Of a DNA stretch of 64,000 nucleotides, positions 32,602 to 42,949 are shown in pieces. Origin of the DNA: Triplophysa rosa (taxonomy: Eukaryota > Chordata > Actinopteri > Cypriniformes > Nemacheilidae); assembly GCF_024868665.1 (NCBI RefSeq), contig NC_079893.1, forward strand, positions 15,942,769 through 16,006,768, written 5' to 3'. Each line of letters starts with the position of its first letter. Positions within the stretch are counted from its first letter, which is position 1. The translations under genes were made by a program, and so were the position numbers. The notes below the pieces were generated by a model that saw only the letters and a program-made list of their open reading frames with translations, searched no databases and was not told the DNA's origin.

Positions 32602-32800
32602 GGGGGTGTGCTCTGGGCTCGAGCCAGTTCCGTGCTCGGCGCACTTGCCCTGGCCAGGGTAGAGTGCTTTGAGTTTGGATAGATCCGGCAGGCTCGGAGC
32701 CCGCTCCCTGGACAGCACGCCAAATACGCATAAACCTTCATACCCATGCTCTATCATTATTATCCCTGCAACATCGCTGTTATCTGCGCAGGTGAACTAG
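32602..32800 (+). repeat. Split direct repeat B2
   Basis: This is a second copy of B, beginning GGGGGTGTGCTCTGGGC and ending GCAGGTGAACTAGTGAAA. It is followed at once by the resumed coding sequence of the SAMD3-like gene. The 52 bp between A2 and B2 is unique. Confidence 0.9.
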
Positions 32801-35800
32801 TGAAAGAGAGATACTGGAAACTGTGGTTGATGAGTTGGTGACCAAGTTGGGTGTGGAAGGGACAGATGATCTACAGTTTGTTAAAGAAGAAGACATTAGA
32901 CATCTGCTCACACCCATTCAGTGCAGAAAATTTCAAATGTGGTAAGAAATTTAGTATAGCTGTTTTTTATCTGAATTGTTGAACATAACTATGTTAAATA
33001 TGCATATTAATGATGATGATTGCATTAACATTAAATTCAACACAAATTTATTAATATAGGGATTTTTTTCAATGTTGAAAGCTTTCTTGCAATGAGCAAA
33101 AGAAACCGAGAAGAACCGTCTCATGGCTAAACTTGTTTCTCCAATATTTAGAATTTAGACTGTGATACCAAGCTCAACCCTTAGATGTCAATGTACCATA
33201 CGGTTTCTTTAAATGCGACAAAGTTACATGACCCATTCAACAAATGCTTTATTTAATACAATTATTATACAGTAATATAATAATATAAATTAATATTAAT
33301 ATAAATTAAATAAAACATAAATAGTTATATTATTAGCCACTAGCCAGACTAATAAACAAACACAGACTGGAAGTTAACTTCGGGCTATGCGCGTGCGTCT
33401 GATGAAATGTCTATTGTATAATTGTAATCTACTTAAGCTGTATATACTGTCTTCCTATTAACATGTTTATTCAACTATACTTTTTGTTCTCTGCCTGTAT
33501 TGTTTTGCATGCAGATTCAAGAAGTTCTCAATCAGCTGCCTCTACACCTGACGCAGAAATTGTTGGTTCCTCCAGGACAGTGCCTAACCCCAGTCAAATA
33601 ACCATTCAGTGTGATAACATTAGGTGGTTGGACACGTTCCATGTGCCATGGAACAAAATGAGGCCTTCTCTTAAAAGAGCCATGGATGCTGGTGAGAGGC
33701 CAATGTCAGAAGATCGCAGACACATGGTGAAAGTCATTGTGGATTCTATGAGAGAACACTCCTTGAACCCGACACGCAAAGACTGCACAGTAGTAGCAAG
33801 AGATATCACTGATGTGTTTCCACAAAGCTTTTTAGACAAAACCGAGGAGGGAGAAACAATAGGATGTGGGTACTTTAGTTTACTAAATCAGCTCAAAACT
33901 AGAATTGAGTATCTAAACAAAGGCAACACATTCTCCCGTTTGAGAAAGCCCAGATGCTCTCTGGAATGTGATGATGAGTCTGGTCCTCCAGCTGCCAAAT
34001 GTGCTAAAATTGATAGTTATGGGTGTATTAATTGGCAACCACAGGAGTACCCACAGGAGGAAACAGTAATGTCACTTGAAGAAAAAAGAAACGAGAAGTT
34101 GGATATATTCAGCCAAGAGGGGCTAAGGGCAACTGAAAGAGGGAGAGTAAAAGAATTAATGACAATAACATATGTAAAACAGCGAGAGGACATAAATTCA
34201 GAACCATCCTTCAGCATTTTGGATATAAGAAAGAAGAAGCTTTTCTGCTGTCTTGGAAGTTCTTGTTGTCCCACTTCACTAGCCTCACCGGTATTGATCT
34301 GTGTACCAGACTCCATGAAGACTTGGATAGTAAGGGGAAGAGACTGCTAGAGTTCTTTAGAGGTCAAATCAAGAAATGGAATAAAAATGTTAAAGCTGTT
34401 CTAAAAGAAGCCTTGAAAGAGGACAGAGAGGGCACTGATCTTGCAGCTATGTTGGTCATAATGGCACATTTCAATGAGGCTGAGGAAACCCTGTTTGTTC
34501 TTGCTGATGTAAGCATTTGTCACTATTATTCTCATGTTGTATATGTTACTTATTTTGTTGCGAACACATGGCTCTGGGTAAAGTGCACTGGCTGTAATTG
34601 CTTGAATTGATGTTTGAGTGTTATGCCTTTGTTCACCTAAATCTTGTAGGTAACTTCCACTCCTGCTGATGCAGATGCCCAGCTGTCCCTTCCCATCACC
34701 CCAAGGCTTATTATGCTAGGTAATAAACCCTAATCAAGTAAAATTTGTCTTTTGAAGATAAAGAAAAGTGGGCATTGTGAATACAATGGCCTCCTATACA
34801 GGCCTCCTGTACAATCACTATGAAAGTACCATTTCAAAGATGTCATTGCCTCCTTTTTCAGTTTACCACTGGACAAAAAAAGAGAAGTGTCTGCTGTAAT
34901 GACTGAAATGTTGTAATGACAATTGATGTTTGATTATTGCAGGAGACACTTTGTATTCTGCAAACAAGTGGATGCTGTCCATAGAGGGCCATGTTGAAAT
35001 ACCACATTCACCTCCCATGCCAGATTTTACAACAGCCTTTGCTGTCTTGTTTGCAAGTTTCTATGTTTTCAACATTGAATATCAAGTGGAAGCAGTCACA
35101 ACACTTGAGTTTGTTCAAAGGTATTGCTCATAATACATATTGTATGTTACACTTCATAGTAAACGGACATACTTAGAGGAGAAATGCATTGTCCCAGTGA
35201 AATCACAGAACTTGCATGTAGGTAGAGCTTTTTAATTAGTATGAAACCAATGCAAAAATCTATTTTAACATGGCTTAATTAATAGGGACAAATGACATTT
35301 AAACTGTAAAACTAAAAACATTCGGGGAAATACATTAATGTTTATTAACCCAAGATGACATATAATCATAGCAGCAGAACCTACAAAAGGTTAATGGCAC
35401 CATTTGGTGTCATTAGATGGAGAACATATAAATGAGTTCTACTTCAATTACAGAAATAGGATTTATAAAAACCAATATTTTTTATTCTCAAATGTTTATT
35501 CCTTCTACTCATTGCTTTGAAATAACTTGTTTTAATCTGGTGTGACAGGTGATTGTAAATTTAAATTCTGTTTGCATTTCTGACAGGTTCCTTGTCAGGA
35601 TTAATCCAGAGTCCAGCAAGTCCAGTGCCAAGGTTCAGAGAAGCCAGAAAACTGGAAAGTCAGTACACCGAAAGAGGTCATACATGAACCCACGTGTCAT
35701 TTCCTTCATCAGGGACTTCATAGAGTTTGACTGGCAAAATAACTAGATTGAGGTGAATGTTTATTTAATCTAAATATTTTTTAAATGTATATAGTATCAT

Positions 35801-35977
35801 TTACTATTTATTATTTATTTTTCAGAAATATTTCATGTGGAACAATCCACATGATCCACATGATTAATTTCGATTTTGGCTCTAGGTTCACTTTTAAGCA
35901 ATCATCCTAAGAAAGTTAGTAAACTAAAACCACATTAATAATTATATTCTTATGTCAGGGGCTGTTTCCAAATCATC

Positions 35978-36270
35978 TACACTATCTGTAAAAAAACACA
36001 GTAACTAACTGGCAGCCATTGACAAGTAACTTACTGTAATAAACAATCACAGTTACTAACTGGCAGCCATTGACAAGTAATTTACTGTAATAAACAATCA
36101 CAGTTACTAACTGGCAGCCATTGACAAGTAACTTACTGTAATAAAAAAACACAGTTACTAACTGGCAGCCATTGACAAGTAACAACTTACTGTATTTTTA
36201 AATACAGTGTATTACTTGTCAATGGCTACCAGTAAATTACTGTACTTTTCACAATATATTTCTTACAGTG
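35978..36270. mobile_element. MITE with internal 51-53-bp tandem repeats
   Basis: Four tandem copies of a unit containing ACTAACTGGCAGCCATTGAC lie at about 35997-36195. An inverted copy follows (GTCAATGGCTACCAGTAAAT, 36217-36240). The right end reads TTTCTTACAGTG and the left CTGTAAAAAAACACAG, giving CACTGTAA-type inverted ends, although the left terminal CAC is uncertain. The unit also contains TTACTGTAATAAA. Confidence 0.7.
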
Positions 36271-36272
36271 CA

Positions 36273-36457
36273 GCGATACCGCAGCGCCGCGGAAAGCTCG
36301 ATAGGCCACGGATAGCCGGGGGCCCGTCCCCCGGCGGAGAGCCTGACGTTACAGGACCGGGAAGAGGCCCGACACGCGCCCTCCCTCTTCCGACACGCAC
36401 CGCAAGTTTGTGAGAGACCCGGTGCCAAATGACTCGTAGACGACCTGATTCTCGGTC
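36273..36457 (+). pseudogene. Fragment of 28S rRNA (near the 3' end)
   Basis: GATACCGCAGCGCCGCGGA, GCCACGGATAGCCGG and, at the right, CGTAGACGACCTGATTCT match my memory of the vertebrate 28S rRNA region a few hundred bases before its 3' end. They include the variable expansion segment between those landmarks. GC content jumps abruptly relative to both neighbours. The fragment is bounded on the left by a MITE end and on the right by the TA of a Tc1 insertion. It is about 185 bp and not a functional gene. Confidence 0.75.
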
Positions 36458-36462
36458 TAATA

Positions 36463-37402
36463 CAGTGAGGGCAATAATTAGTTGATCCCCTGCTGATTTT
36501 GTAAGTTTGCCTGCATACAAAGAAATGAAGGGTCTATAATTTTTATGGTGGGTTTATTTTAACTGACAGAGACAGAATATTTAAAAAAATCAGGGGAAAA
36601 ATGTTATATAAAGGTTATAAATTGATTTGCATTTCAGTCAATGAAATAAGTATTTGATCCCAGAGAAAAAATAACTTTGTACTTGGTGGAGAAACCCTTG
36701 TTGGCAAGCACAGAGGTAAGACATTTTTGATAGGTTTCATCAGGCATCAGGTTTGCACATGTGTCCGGATACATTTTACTCCACTCCTCTGTCAATCTTT
36801 AAGATTTCTTGGCTGTCGCTCAGCAAATTGGAGTTTTAGCCTCCTTCACAGATGTTCTATAGGACTAGGGTCTAGAGACTGGCTAGGACATTTAATGTGC
36901 TTCTCCTTAAGCCACTCTTTGGTTGTCTTGGCAATATGTTTTGGGTCTTTGTCATGTTGAAGGCACATCCACGACCCATCTTCAGTGATCTAGTTAATGG
37001 GAGGAGGTTCTTGTCCAAGATTTTACGGTACATGGGCCCGTCCCTCAGCCCCTCAATGCGGTGAAGTCATCCTGTACCCGTAGCAGAGATAAAAATCCCT
37101 AAAGCATAATGTTTCCAACATTGTGCTTCTCTGTAGGGATGGTGTTCTTGGGGTCATAGTCAGCATTTCTCTCCCTCCAAAACCAGGAGTCAATTTTGGT
37201 CTCACAGCAGTGCCAGCACTTTCGCCAAAGCCTTTTCGGAATCATTTTGATGTTCATTGTCAAACTTCAGACTAGCCAGACGGGCCTTCTTGGGCAGGAG
37301 GACCTTGCGGGTGCTTCAGGATTTCAATCTATTGTGGCATAGCGTGTTACCAATGGTTTGCTTGCTAACTGTGGTCCCAACTGTCTTGAAATCATTCACA
37401 TT
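36463..37402 (-). mobile_element. Tc1-type element, right end missing
   Basis: The TA at 36461-36462 precedes CAGTGAGGGCAATAATTAGT, a long terminal repeat of about 200 bp that matches the lone repeat at 23170-23378. A degenerate minus-strand transposase region follows, with phrases typical of fish Tc1 sequences. The element stops without its second inverted repeat near 37402, where an AT-rich stretch begins. It is inserted in the 28S fragment. Confidence 0.85.
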
Positions 37403-37818
37403 ATTATTTTATTTTCTTATTTTATTGTATAACAATTGTATTAAATCAACGATTTGTTGAATTTTGTTGTATGTTAATTTTATTAAGTAATGGTTCTTCT
37501 CAGTTTCTTTTGCTTACTATCAGAAATAATCTACAGGCATTCTATTATTTGCAAATGTGTATCAAAAGTGAAGGGCAGTACATGAACGCCCGCATGCGCA
37601 GTAACGTTTGTTTATTTTGTTGCTTTTAAACGGTCTGTAAGCCGTGGCAGGGTGGTAAGATGTTCTTCAAACATAGCTTAAAATAAACAATGTCCATACA
37701 ATCAAATCCATTGATGCGGTGTTGTTTAATGAATAATTCACATATTACAAGTAAAAATAATGCAAAACTATATGATGGCTATATGGCTACGGTAAGAACC
37801 ATATGTTCCCACCACCCA
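37403..37818. other. AT-rich spacer
   Basis: No gene or repeat is recognised with confidence. A short open frame at 37690-37911 runs into the following MITE and is unlikely to be real. Confidence 0.4.
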
Positions 37819-39152
37819 CACTCTAAAAAACACTGGGTAAAAACAACCCAACTTAGGTTGTTTTTAACCCAGCTGCTGGGTAAATATAGGACAGAACACA
37901 TTTGGGGTTAAACTAACCCAAGAAGTTGGGTTATTAATTGTAACCCAGGAAATTGGTTGTTTTTCGACCAAAAAATGGGTGATTTCTTACAAAAATACTG
38001 GGTTAATTTGATTTCATTAATGGGTTATATTTTCAAATGTTTTTTTGTATTCCTTTTAAAATAATCTTTTAAAGTTAAATAAATCACATGATAAACAAAT
38101 GATTAACATTGTATTAGCTTTATTTTTTCTAATTATTTTTAGTACATTACACACATTTACACACAAGTCATGAACTTAAAATGATTACGGCAACATATGT
38201 GCAAAAAAAGTCAAAAGTCAGTGGTACAAAGTTAAATAAAAAATATAAAGTTAAACTTTGCCCTCAGTCAAAAACGATTAGCAAAAAAACAAAGAATAGA
38301 TTTATGAATCCAAATATTGACCGTTAGATATATGCCCAAAATTAATACTATTTAAAAACTAGCTTAACTGCTAACGTTACAGATATCAGAACCAGCGGTG
38401 AATTTCAGAAGGACTTGCGAGGTGAGGTTGCGTAGGCGGGATACATGAGCGCAGAGCACTCGGTGGTTCCCTGAAGCTCACGTCTCCAAAAAAATCCAAG
38501 CTTTGTAAGTTTTTGGAGGATCTATTGATAGAAATACAATATAATATACACAACTACTCTTCAGAGGTGTATAAAGAGCTTACACAATGAAGCGTTAAGA
38601 TTTTCTTACCTTAGAACGAGCTATTTCTATCTACATGCACCGCGGGGGTCCCCTCGCATATAGTTCGCCATGTTCTGTCAGCCGTCGTAGTGTTTCGAAC
38701 CGGAGGGGTGGAGTGAGCGGTTGGTTGTAATTCACAACCTTGCCGTTAGATTTCACTGACTGGAACTTTAAACAGACGCCACCTTATTAACCGACTACAG
38801 ATTTGAACTTTAAACACATACATTCTCGTCTTTCTTAAAAATACATTTAGTGACTGAGTAAAGGAAATAATATGCAGCTTTTCTGCCTATCGCCTTTAAC
38901 TTCCAACTCGAATTCAGACAGCTCGAGCTGCGGTGCGCTGAGTTGATTTGACGCAATGAGCTGGGTTAATGCGTCCTGGGTGGGGGAGGGGGTGCATTAA
39001 TTCAACTCTCAGCCACCCAGAGCATAACCCAGCGTTTGGGTTACACAGAACTACAAAAACTACCCAGGACTGACAAAATAACCCCCAAAAATGACCCAAA
39101 TGGCTCAACCCAGCATTTGGGTAGAAAAAATAACCCAGGATCTTTAAGAGTG
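37819..39152. mobile_element. Element with CACTCTAAAAAA / AGAGTG ends (1.33 kb)
   Basis: The left end CACTCTAAAAAACACTGGG, with repeated AACCCA/TGGGTT words, is mirrored at the right by AACCCAG..TCTTTAAGAGTG. CA is present on both flanks, so a 2-bp duplication is possible. The interior (38350-38900) is less AT-rich and has CG dinucleotides but no convincing ORF. A weaker relative of the TGGGTT region is seen at 63355-63460. Confidence 0.75.
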
Positions 39153-39239
39153 CATGCACACACCAAACAATTCCCCCAGTTACCATTAATTATCTGAACA
39201 GGTGTTCCCAACAATGAGGTGTTCCTCAGTTACACAGCG

Positions 39240-39640
39240 ACCTCTGTGTATGGAGGACAAAACCTGCAAAAATTATAAATAAATAAATGTATAAATAAAT
39301 AAATATATAAACGAATAAATGTAATAATATGAAAATAAATAAAGGAATGAATGGTTTGATAAAACAAAATAATTCGTTTTAGCTATTATTGATCTTAGCT
39401 TTAACTTTTCTTTTCATTTTTTAAATTGATTTATTATTTTTTGTGTCCATTTTTAATTATTTTTAATTATTATTATTTTTTATTTTTAGATTATTTTATT
39501 TATCCTTTCCTTTTATTTTTACATTTATTTATTTATACGTTTATTTATTTTTATATTTATTTATTATCGCATGTATTTATTTCCACTTTTATTTATTTAT
39601 TCTTGTATTTATTCTTACTTTTCTGTGTCTTGTATGATAA
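39240..39640. repeat. TAAA/TTTA simple repeats
   Basis: TAAATAAATAAA runs at 39275-39330 and TTTATTTATTTT runs at 39440-39610. There is no coding content, although the T-rich part yields a spurious ORF. Confidence 0.85.
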
Positions 39641-39771
39641 TTAGATGGGTTGGTCTTGCCTACTATTGGTTCAGCGTAGATTGAAGCGTTTGATCGATTA
39701 CTCTTGACTTGTTTTGGACTAACGTCACGTCACTCACTGATCGTTTGCTTCGTGTATAACGTTAAGTAACT

Positions 39772-40002
39772 ATGGCGGGCGCACAATTAGCTAGAGAGTT
39801 ACAGCATTTAGCCAATGAAGTCGATAACCATGCATCAAATGACTATGTGTCATTCAGATTAGATGCACTTATTGATGATTTATTACAGATTGACGGCGAG
39901 ATAAATGACAAAGTTCTCCCTCGGTTGTTAGCCTCTTTGCAGCACATTCAAAGTCTGTGCGAGTCAGAGGGTGCTATGGTGGCGTTACAGTTCAACTGGT
40001 GA
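39772..40002 (+). CDS. Small ORF in the left palindrome arm, unknown function
   Basis: Seventy-six codons begin MAGAQLARELQHLANEVDNH and continue with an amphipathic, leucine-rich helix pattern (LIDDLLQIDGEINDKVLPRL), likely coiled-coil or helical bundle. A second copy in the opposite arm conserves the reading frame for about 50 residues with few replacements, so the frame may once have been a true first exon. No donor site is obvious at the end of similarity. I do not recognise the protein. Confidence 0.4.
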   Translation: MAGAQLARELQHLANEVDNHASNDYVSFRLDALIDDLLQIDGEINDKVLPRLLASLQHIQSLCESEGAMVALQFNW

Positions 40003-40667
40003 AAATCATAAAGCACAAAATGTAATAAGGTTTAACTACACAGATGAGCTTGTAAACCGAAGTCGCAAGCTAACGCTTTGTCAAAGTGATAGTTATAAGC
40101 AGCCTTTCGGTTAGAAAAAGCGTAAAGATTTAATGTAACATGATGTAACATAATGTAAATGAATTGAGACATAGTGAACTTAAGTCACAAGTTAACACGG
40201 TAGTAATGAGCATCGTTCTTTCACTACAGGGGCCATCAAATGGAAACCATTCCTTCTAAAAAGACGTGGTTACTAAACGGTACTCGTAAACTACATTCCA
40301 TAAGAGATAAATAACACAGAGGTCACAAGTTAAGACGGGCATATTCCCTTGATTCATCCAGCTGCATATTGTTGTGTGACATCTTGATATTATTGCAAAG
40401 ATCCACAGCAGCTAGCATTGCGAAATAGCTTAGTGTGATTGTTACCGTAGTGACACGCTGCCTCGCTTTATTGTATGGGTACGAATCCCGTGTCAAATCG
40501 CTTTATTTATTTTTTCACCTCGCTTCAGCCGTTACGGGCGATCATACCTATAATTTGCAATCTTAACAAAAATGTCAAAATAATGTAACAAGAAAGTCTG
40601 TGTTTATTAGACATCTTAATATCAAGTCGTCTTGTGCTTTCAGAATCGACGAATCTGCTGAGGTCGT

Positions 40668-40892
40668 TCATGCACCTCTTTGGCAGAGGACCTGTAACCG
40701 GAACTTGGTCACCACCTTAGCACCCCCTGACTCGCACAGATTTTGAAGAACTTTGTCATTTATCTCGCCGTCAATCTGTAATAAAACACCAATAAGCGCA
40801 CCTAATCTAAATGACACACAGTCATTTGATACATGGTTATCGACTTCATTGGCTAAATGCTGTAACTCTCTAGCTAATTGTGCGCCCGCCAT
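40668..40892 (-). CDS. Second copy of the small ORF, right palindrome arm
   Basis: This is convergent with the copy at 39772. It starts with the same MAGAQLARELQHLANEVDNH, differs at a few positions (ASNDY to VSNDC, ALIDD to ALIGV) and has lost about ten residues after INDKVL. It then reads into unrelated sequence. It is most likely the more damaged of the two copies. Confidence 0.3.
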   Translation of the reverse strand: MAGAQLARELQHLANEVDNHVSNDCVSFRLGALIGVLLQIDGEINDKVLQNLCESGGAKVVTKFRLQVLCQRGA

Positions 40893-41289
40893 AGTTACTT
40901 AACGTTATACACGAAGCAAATGATCAGTGAGTGACGTGACGTTAGTCCAAAACAAGTCAAGAGTAATCGATCAAACGCTTCAATCTAAAAAAGTCATCTT
41001 TGTGTCTCTCCATTTTTTAAATTATCCTGCCAAGATCTTTAAATACCACTGCATATGATACCATATTTAGTTTTTTTTAATTAATGAATAAATAAAACAA
41101 CAACACATACTCAAGCTCTTAGCAATTTGTTACGGCAGGATTATACTATGGGAAGGCAGCTAATGCGATTAAACAACATGTTGTGCATATAGGAATGACT
41201 TTACTACTTTGTTTTTGTCAGCTTTATGTAACACTGCCATTGAATTGACACAGAGGGACCAAACTCCATTTAATGATCTGCTAAATTAA

Positions 41290-42725
41290 TATTACCCAAT
41301 TTGATGGCAAAAGTTATATGCTGCACAATAGCCTTTGTGACATTTAGTCAGTGATTCTTCAGTTCAAAAACATACGAGTCTACTGTACTGGAACTGGAAC
41401 TTGCACTGAAAGAAGCTGGCAGAGAACCACCAAGTGTAGGACTCCTATTATTTCCACTCCATACCAGGATGTTGTAAACACTACAAATATGCTGGCCCTT
41501 TTCACTGCAGCCTGACAGATGAGTGATTCACTTTTCCCTTTACACAATGTAAAAATTTACATCTTTACATTTTTGGTAAGTAGCATAAGTATACTTGCTC
41601 GACCACATCTTTAAACCCGGAGTTGCTGTAAAGAAGAATTCAACACTTGGACTTCTGTTCATGACAGAACTTATAGTATATTTAATTTATACAATATATA
41701 AATATATTGTACATAGTATATCGCAAAATGTAATGCAGCATGCTTTGTTTATAATACATTTTATTAACAAAGTATTGCATTTTATATCTCTAGTGCTAGT
41801 TTTTTCTTCAAGAGTATACAGAAATATAATTTAATAATTAATTTAATTAATAAATATAATACTTCGATAACATCTGATTCTTCATTTCAATATTTCAGTA
41901 ATTGGGATGCAAATAAACGATGATGATAAATGTATTAGTAAATTAATGTAACGCAAATACCTAACCAAGACCCTACGGGACTTTTATTTTGAAATGTGTT
42001 ACACCGCAGGAGGGATTTGGTCAGGAAATAGCAAAGCGTTTTGTATCTAATGAATACAAGTTTTTACTAGTAAAATTAAATTGTGGAGCTCTGTAATTAT
42101 AATTCTTACTAGTAAGAATTAAATTAGAGAGCTCTCTAATTCAGTTGTTACTAGTACGAATTACAATTGTAGAGCTCTCTAATACAGTTTTTACTAGTAA
42201 CAATTACGATTAGAGAGCTCTAAATGAATTGGAGAGATCTGCAATTATATTTTTACTAGTAACAATTGAATTAGAGAGCTCTGCAATAACATTTTTACTA
42301 GTAAGAATTTAATTAGAGAGCTCTATAAACTGAATTATTACTAGTAACTATGAAATTAGAGAGCTCTGTAATTCAATTCTTACTAGTAAAAATGCAATTG
42401 CAGAGCTCTCTAATCGTAATTGTTACTAGTAAAATTGAATTATAGAGCTCTCTAATCTTAATTGTTACTAGTAAAAATTGAATTACAGAGCTCTCTAATC
42501 GTAATTATTGCTAGAAAAAATGCAATTACGACGAGTAACGCTGGGGACAATTTAAGACGATTTGGCCTGCCATAGTTCTACTAGTAACAATTGTGGCCTT
42601 GATATCTGAAATGAACTTTGCAACAAGTGAAAATTTAATTGCTGATATCTTAAATAATATTTTAACTAGTAAATTTACTTTTATAGATATCTCAAAATGA
42701 AATTTTACATGTAAGAATAGCTATG
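41290..42725 (-). repeat. Right inverted arm of the 25-kb element
   Basis: In reverse complement it follows the left arm from the inner TTGATGGCAAAAG through about 770 bp of AT-rich sequence to the palindromic array. It lacks the solo LTR and the two MITE insertions seen in the left arm and so shows the older state. I see no gene. The 300 bp just inside it (40990-41290) has no counterpart next to the left arm, where a LINE begins instead. Confidence 0.88.
42066..42712. repeat. Right palindromic array, 21-bp pitch
   Basis: ACTAGT at 42066 and 42108 alternates with GAGCTC at 42086 and 42129, continuing to about 42510. After a less regular stretch the outer part has GATATC at 42601, 42644 and 42686, ACTAGT at 42665 and ACATGT at 42707, again 21 bp apart. 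The order (GAGCTC inside, GATATC outside) mirrors the left arm. Confidence 0.92.
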
Positions 42726-42949
42726 GTAATGAGTTAATGAATATTAATGAATGTGTGTTATTTTTTTCACACTACACCTTTACGCCACTGTAAAATTTCC
42801 GGTTCCTTTCGAACACTAAGTTTATTTCTGTGTTTTGGATCACCATTAAAATCAACTCAGAAATAGGTTGGATGTTGTGAGAGAATTCTTCTGCAGATCT
42901 GGGAGCACAAAAACAAGACACAGAGAGGCATCAAGCTTTTGAACTCATT
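42726..42949. other. Flank of the 25-kb element
   Basis: This is non-coding sequence between the outer end of the right arm and the LINE 3' end. Nothing recognisable was found apart from a T-run. Confidence 0.4.

Larger units (their letters stand above)
26878..32805 (+). mobile_element. Ngaro-type tyrosine-recombinase retroelement (5.9 kb), no RT found
   Basis: The architecture is A1 - internal - B1 A2 B2, the split direct repeats that define Ngaro/PAT-like elements. A1 is 26878-27036, B1 32142-32339, A2 32340-32549 and B2 32602-32800. A tyrosine recombinase remnant lies at about 28820-29688. No gag, reverse transcriptase or RNase H was recognised in 27037-28800 or after 29700; a large Ala/Ser-coding repeat fills the latter region. 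The insertion sits inside the coding sequence of the SAMD3-like gene with only GAAA shared by both junctions and no larger target duplication, as expected of recombinase-mediated insertion. Confidence 0.85.
26833..35746 (+). pseudogene. SAMD3-like protein gene, five exons, split by a retroelement
   Basis: ATG 26833 shares its A with the TAA stop of the transposase gene (TAATG). Fifteen codons (MDSIKDAIWSVQPQL) run into the Ngaro-like insertion and resume at about 32806 with a SAM domain (ILETVVDELVTKLGVEG, DDLQFVKEEDIRHLL) to donor 32941. Further exons are 33515-34508, 34650-34719, 34943-35120 and 35587-35746 (stop). Exons 2 to 5 join in compatible phases, and the last contains KTGKSVHRKRSYMNPRV, the C-terminal signature of multicopy fish SAMD3-like proteins of unknown function. 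The exon 1/exon 2 join is out of phase by one, and a frame change sits near 34200. It resembles a coupled second gene of the 25-kb element. Confidence 0.8.
39679..40986. repeat. 1.3-kb imperfect palindrome with about 300-bp arms
   Basis: AGATTGAAGCGTTTGATCGA at the left end is exactly inverted at the right end. The arms run to about 39985 and 40715 with a loop of about 730 bp. Each arm contains a promoter-like GTCACGTCACTCA segment and the start of the same small ORF. The right arm lacks about 30 bp that the left arm has. It lies between the SAMD3-like gene and the right inverted arm of the 25-kb element. Confidence 0.93.
17240..42725. mobile_element. About 25-kb element with long inverted arms and two genes
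   Basis: Sequence at 19365-20683 (minus a solo LTR) is repeated in inverted orientation at 41290-42060, with about 770 bp matching almost throughout. On the outer side of each lies a palindromic array (17257-19350 and 42066-42712). Genes inside are a CACTA-like transposase with C2H2 fingers and a SAMD3-like gene, in tandem on the plus strand. The outer array limits, just outside GATATC at 17257 and ACATGT at 42707, are the likely ends, but no clean terminal motif or target duplication could be fixed. Unity of the element is inferred from the symmetry. Many insertions have enlarged it. Confidence 0.7.
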
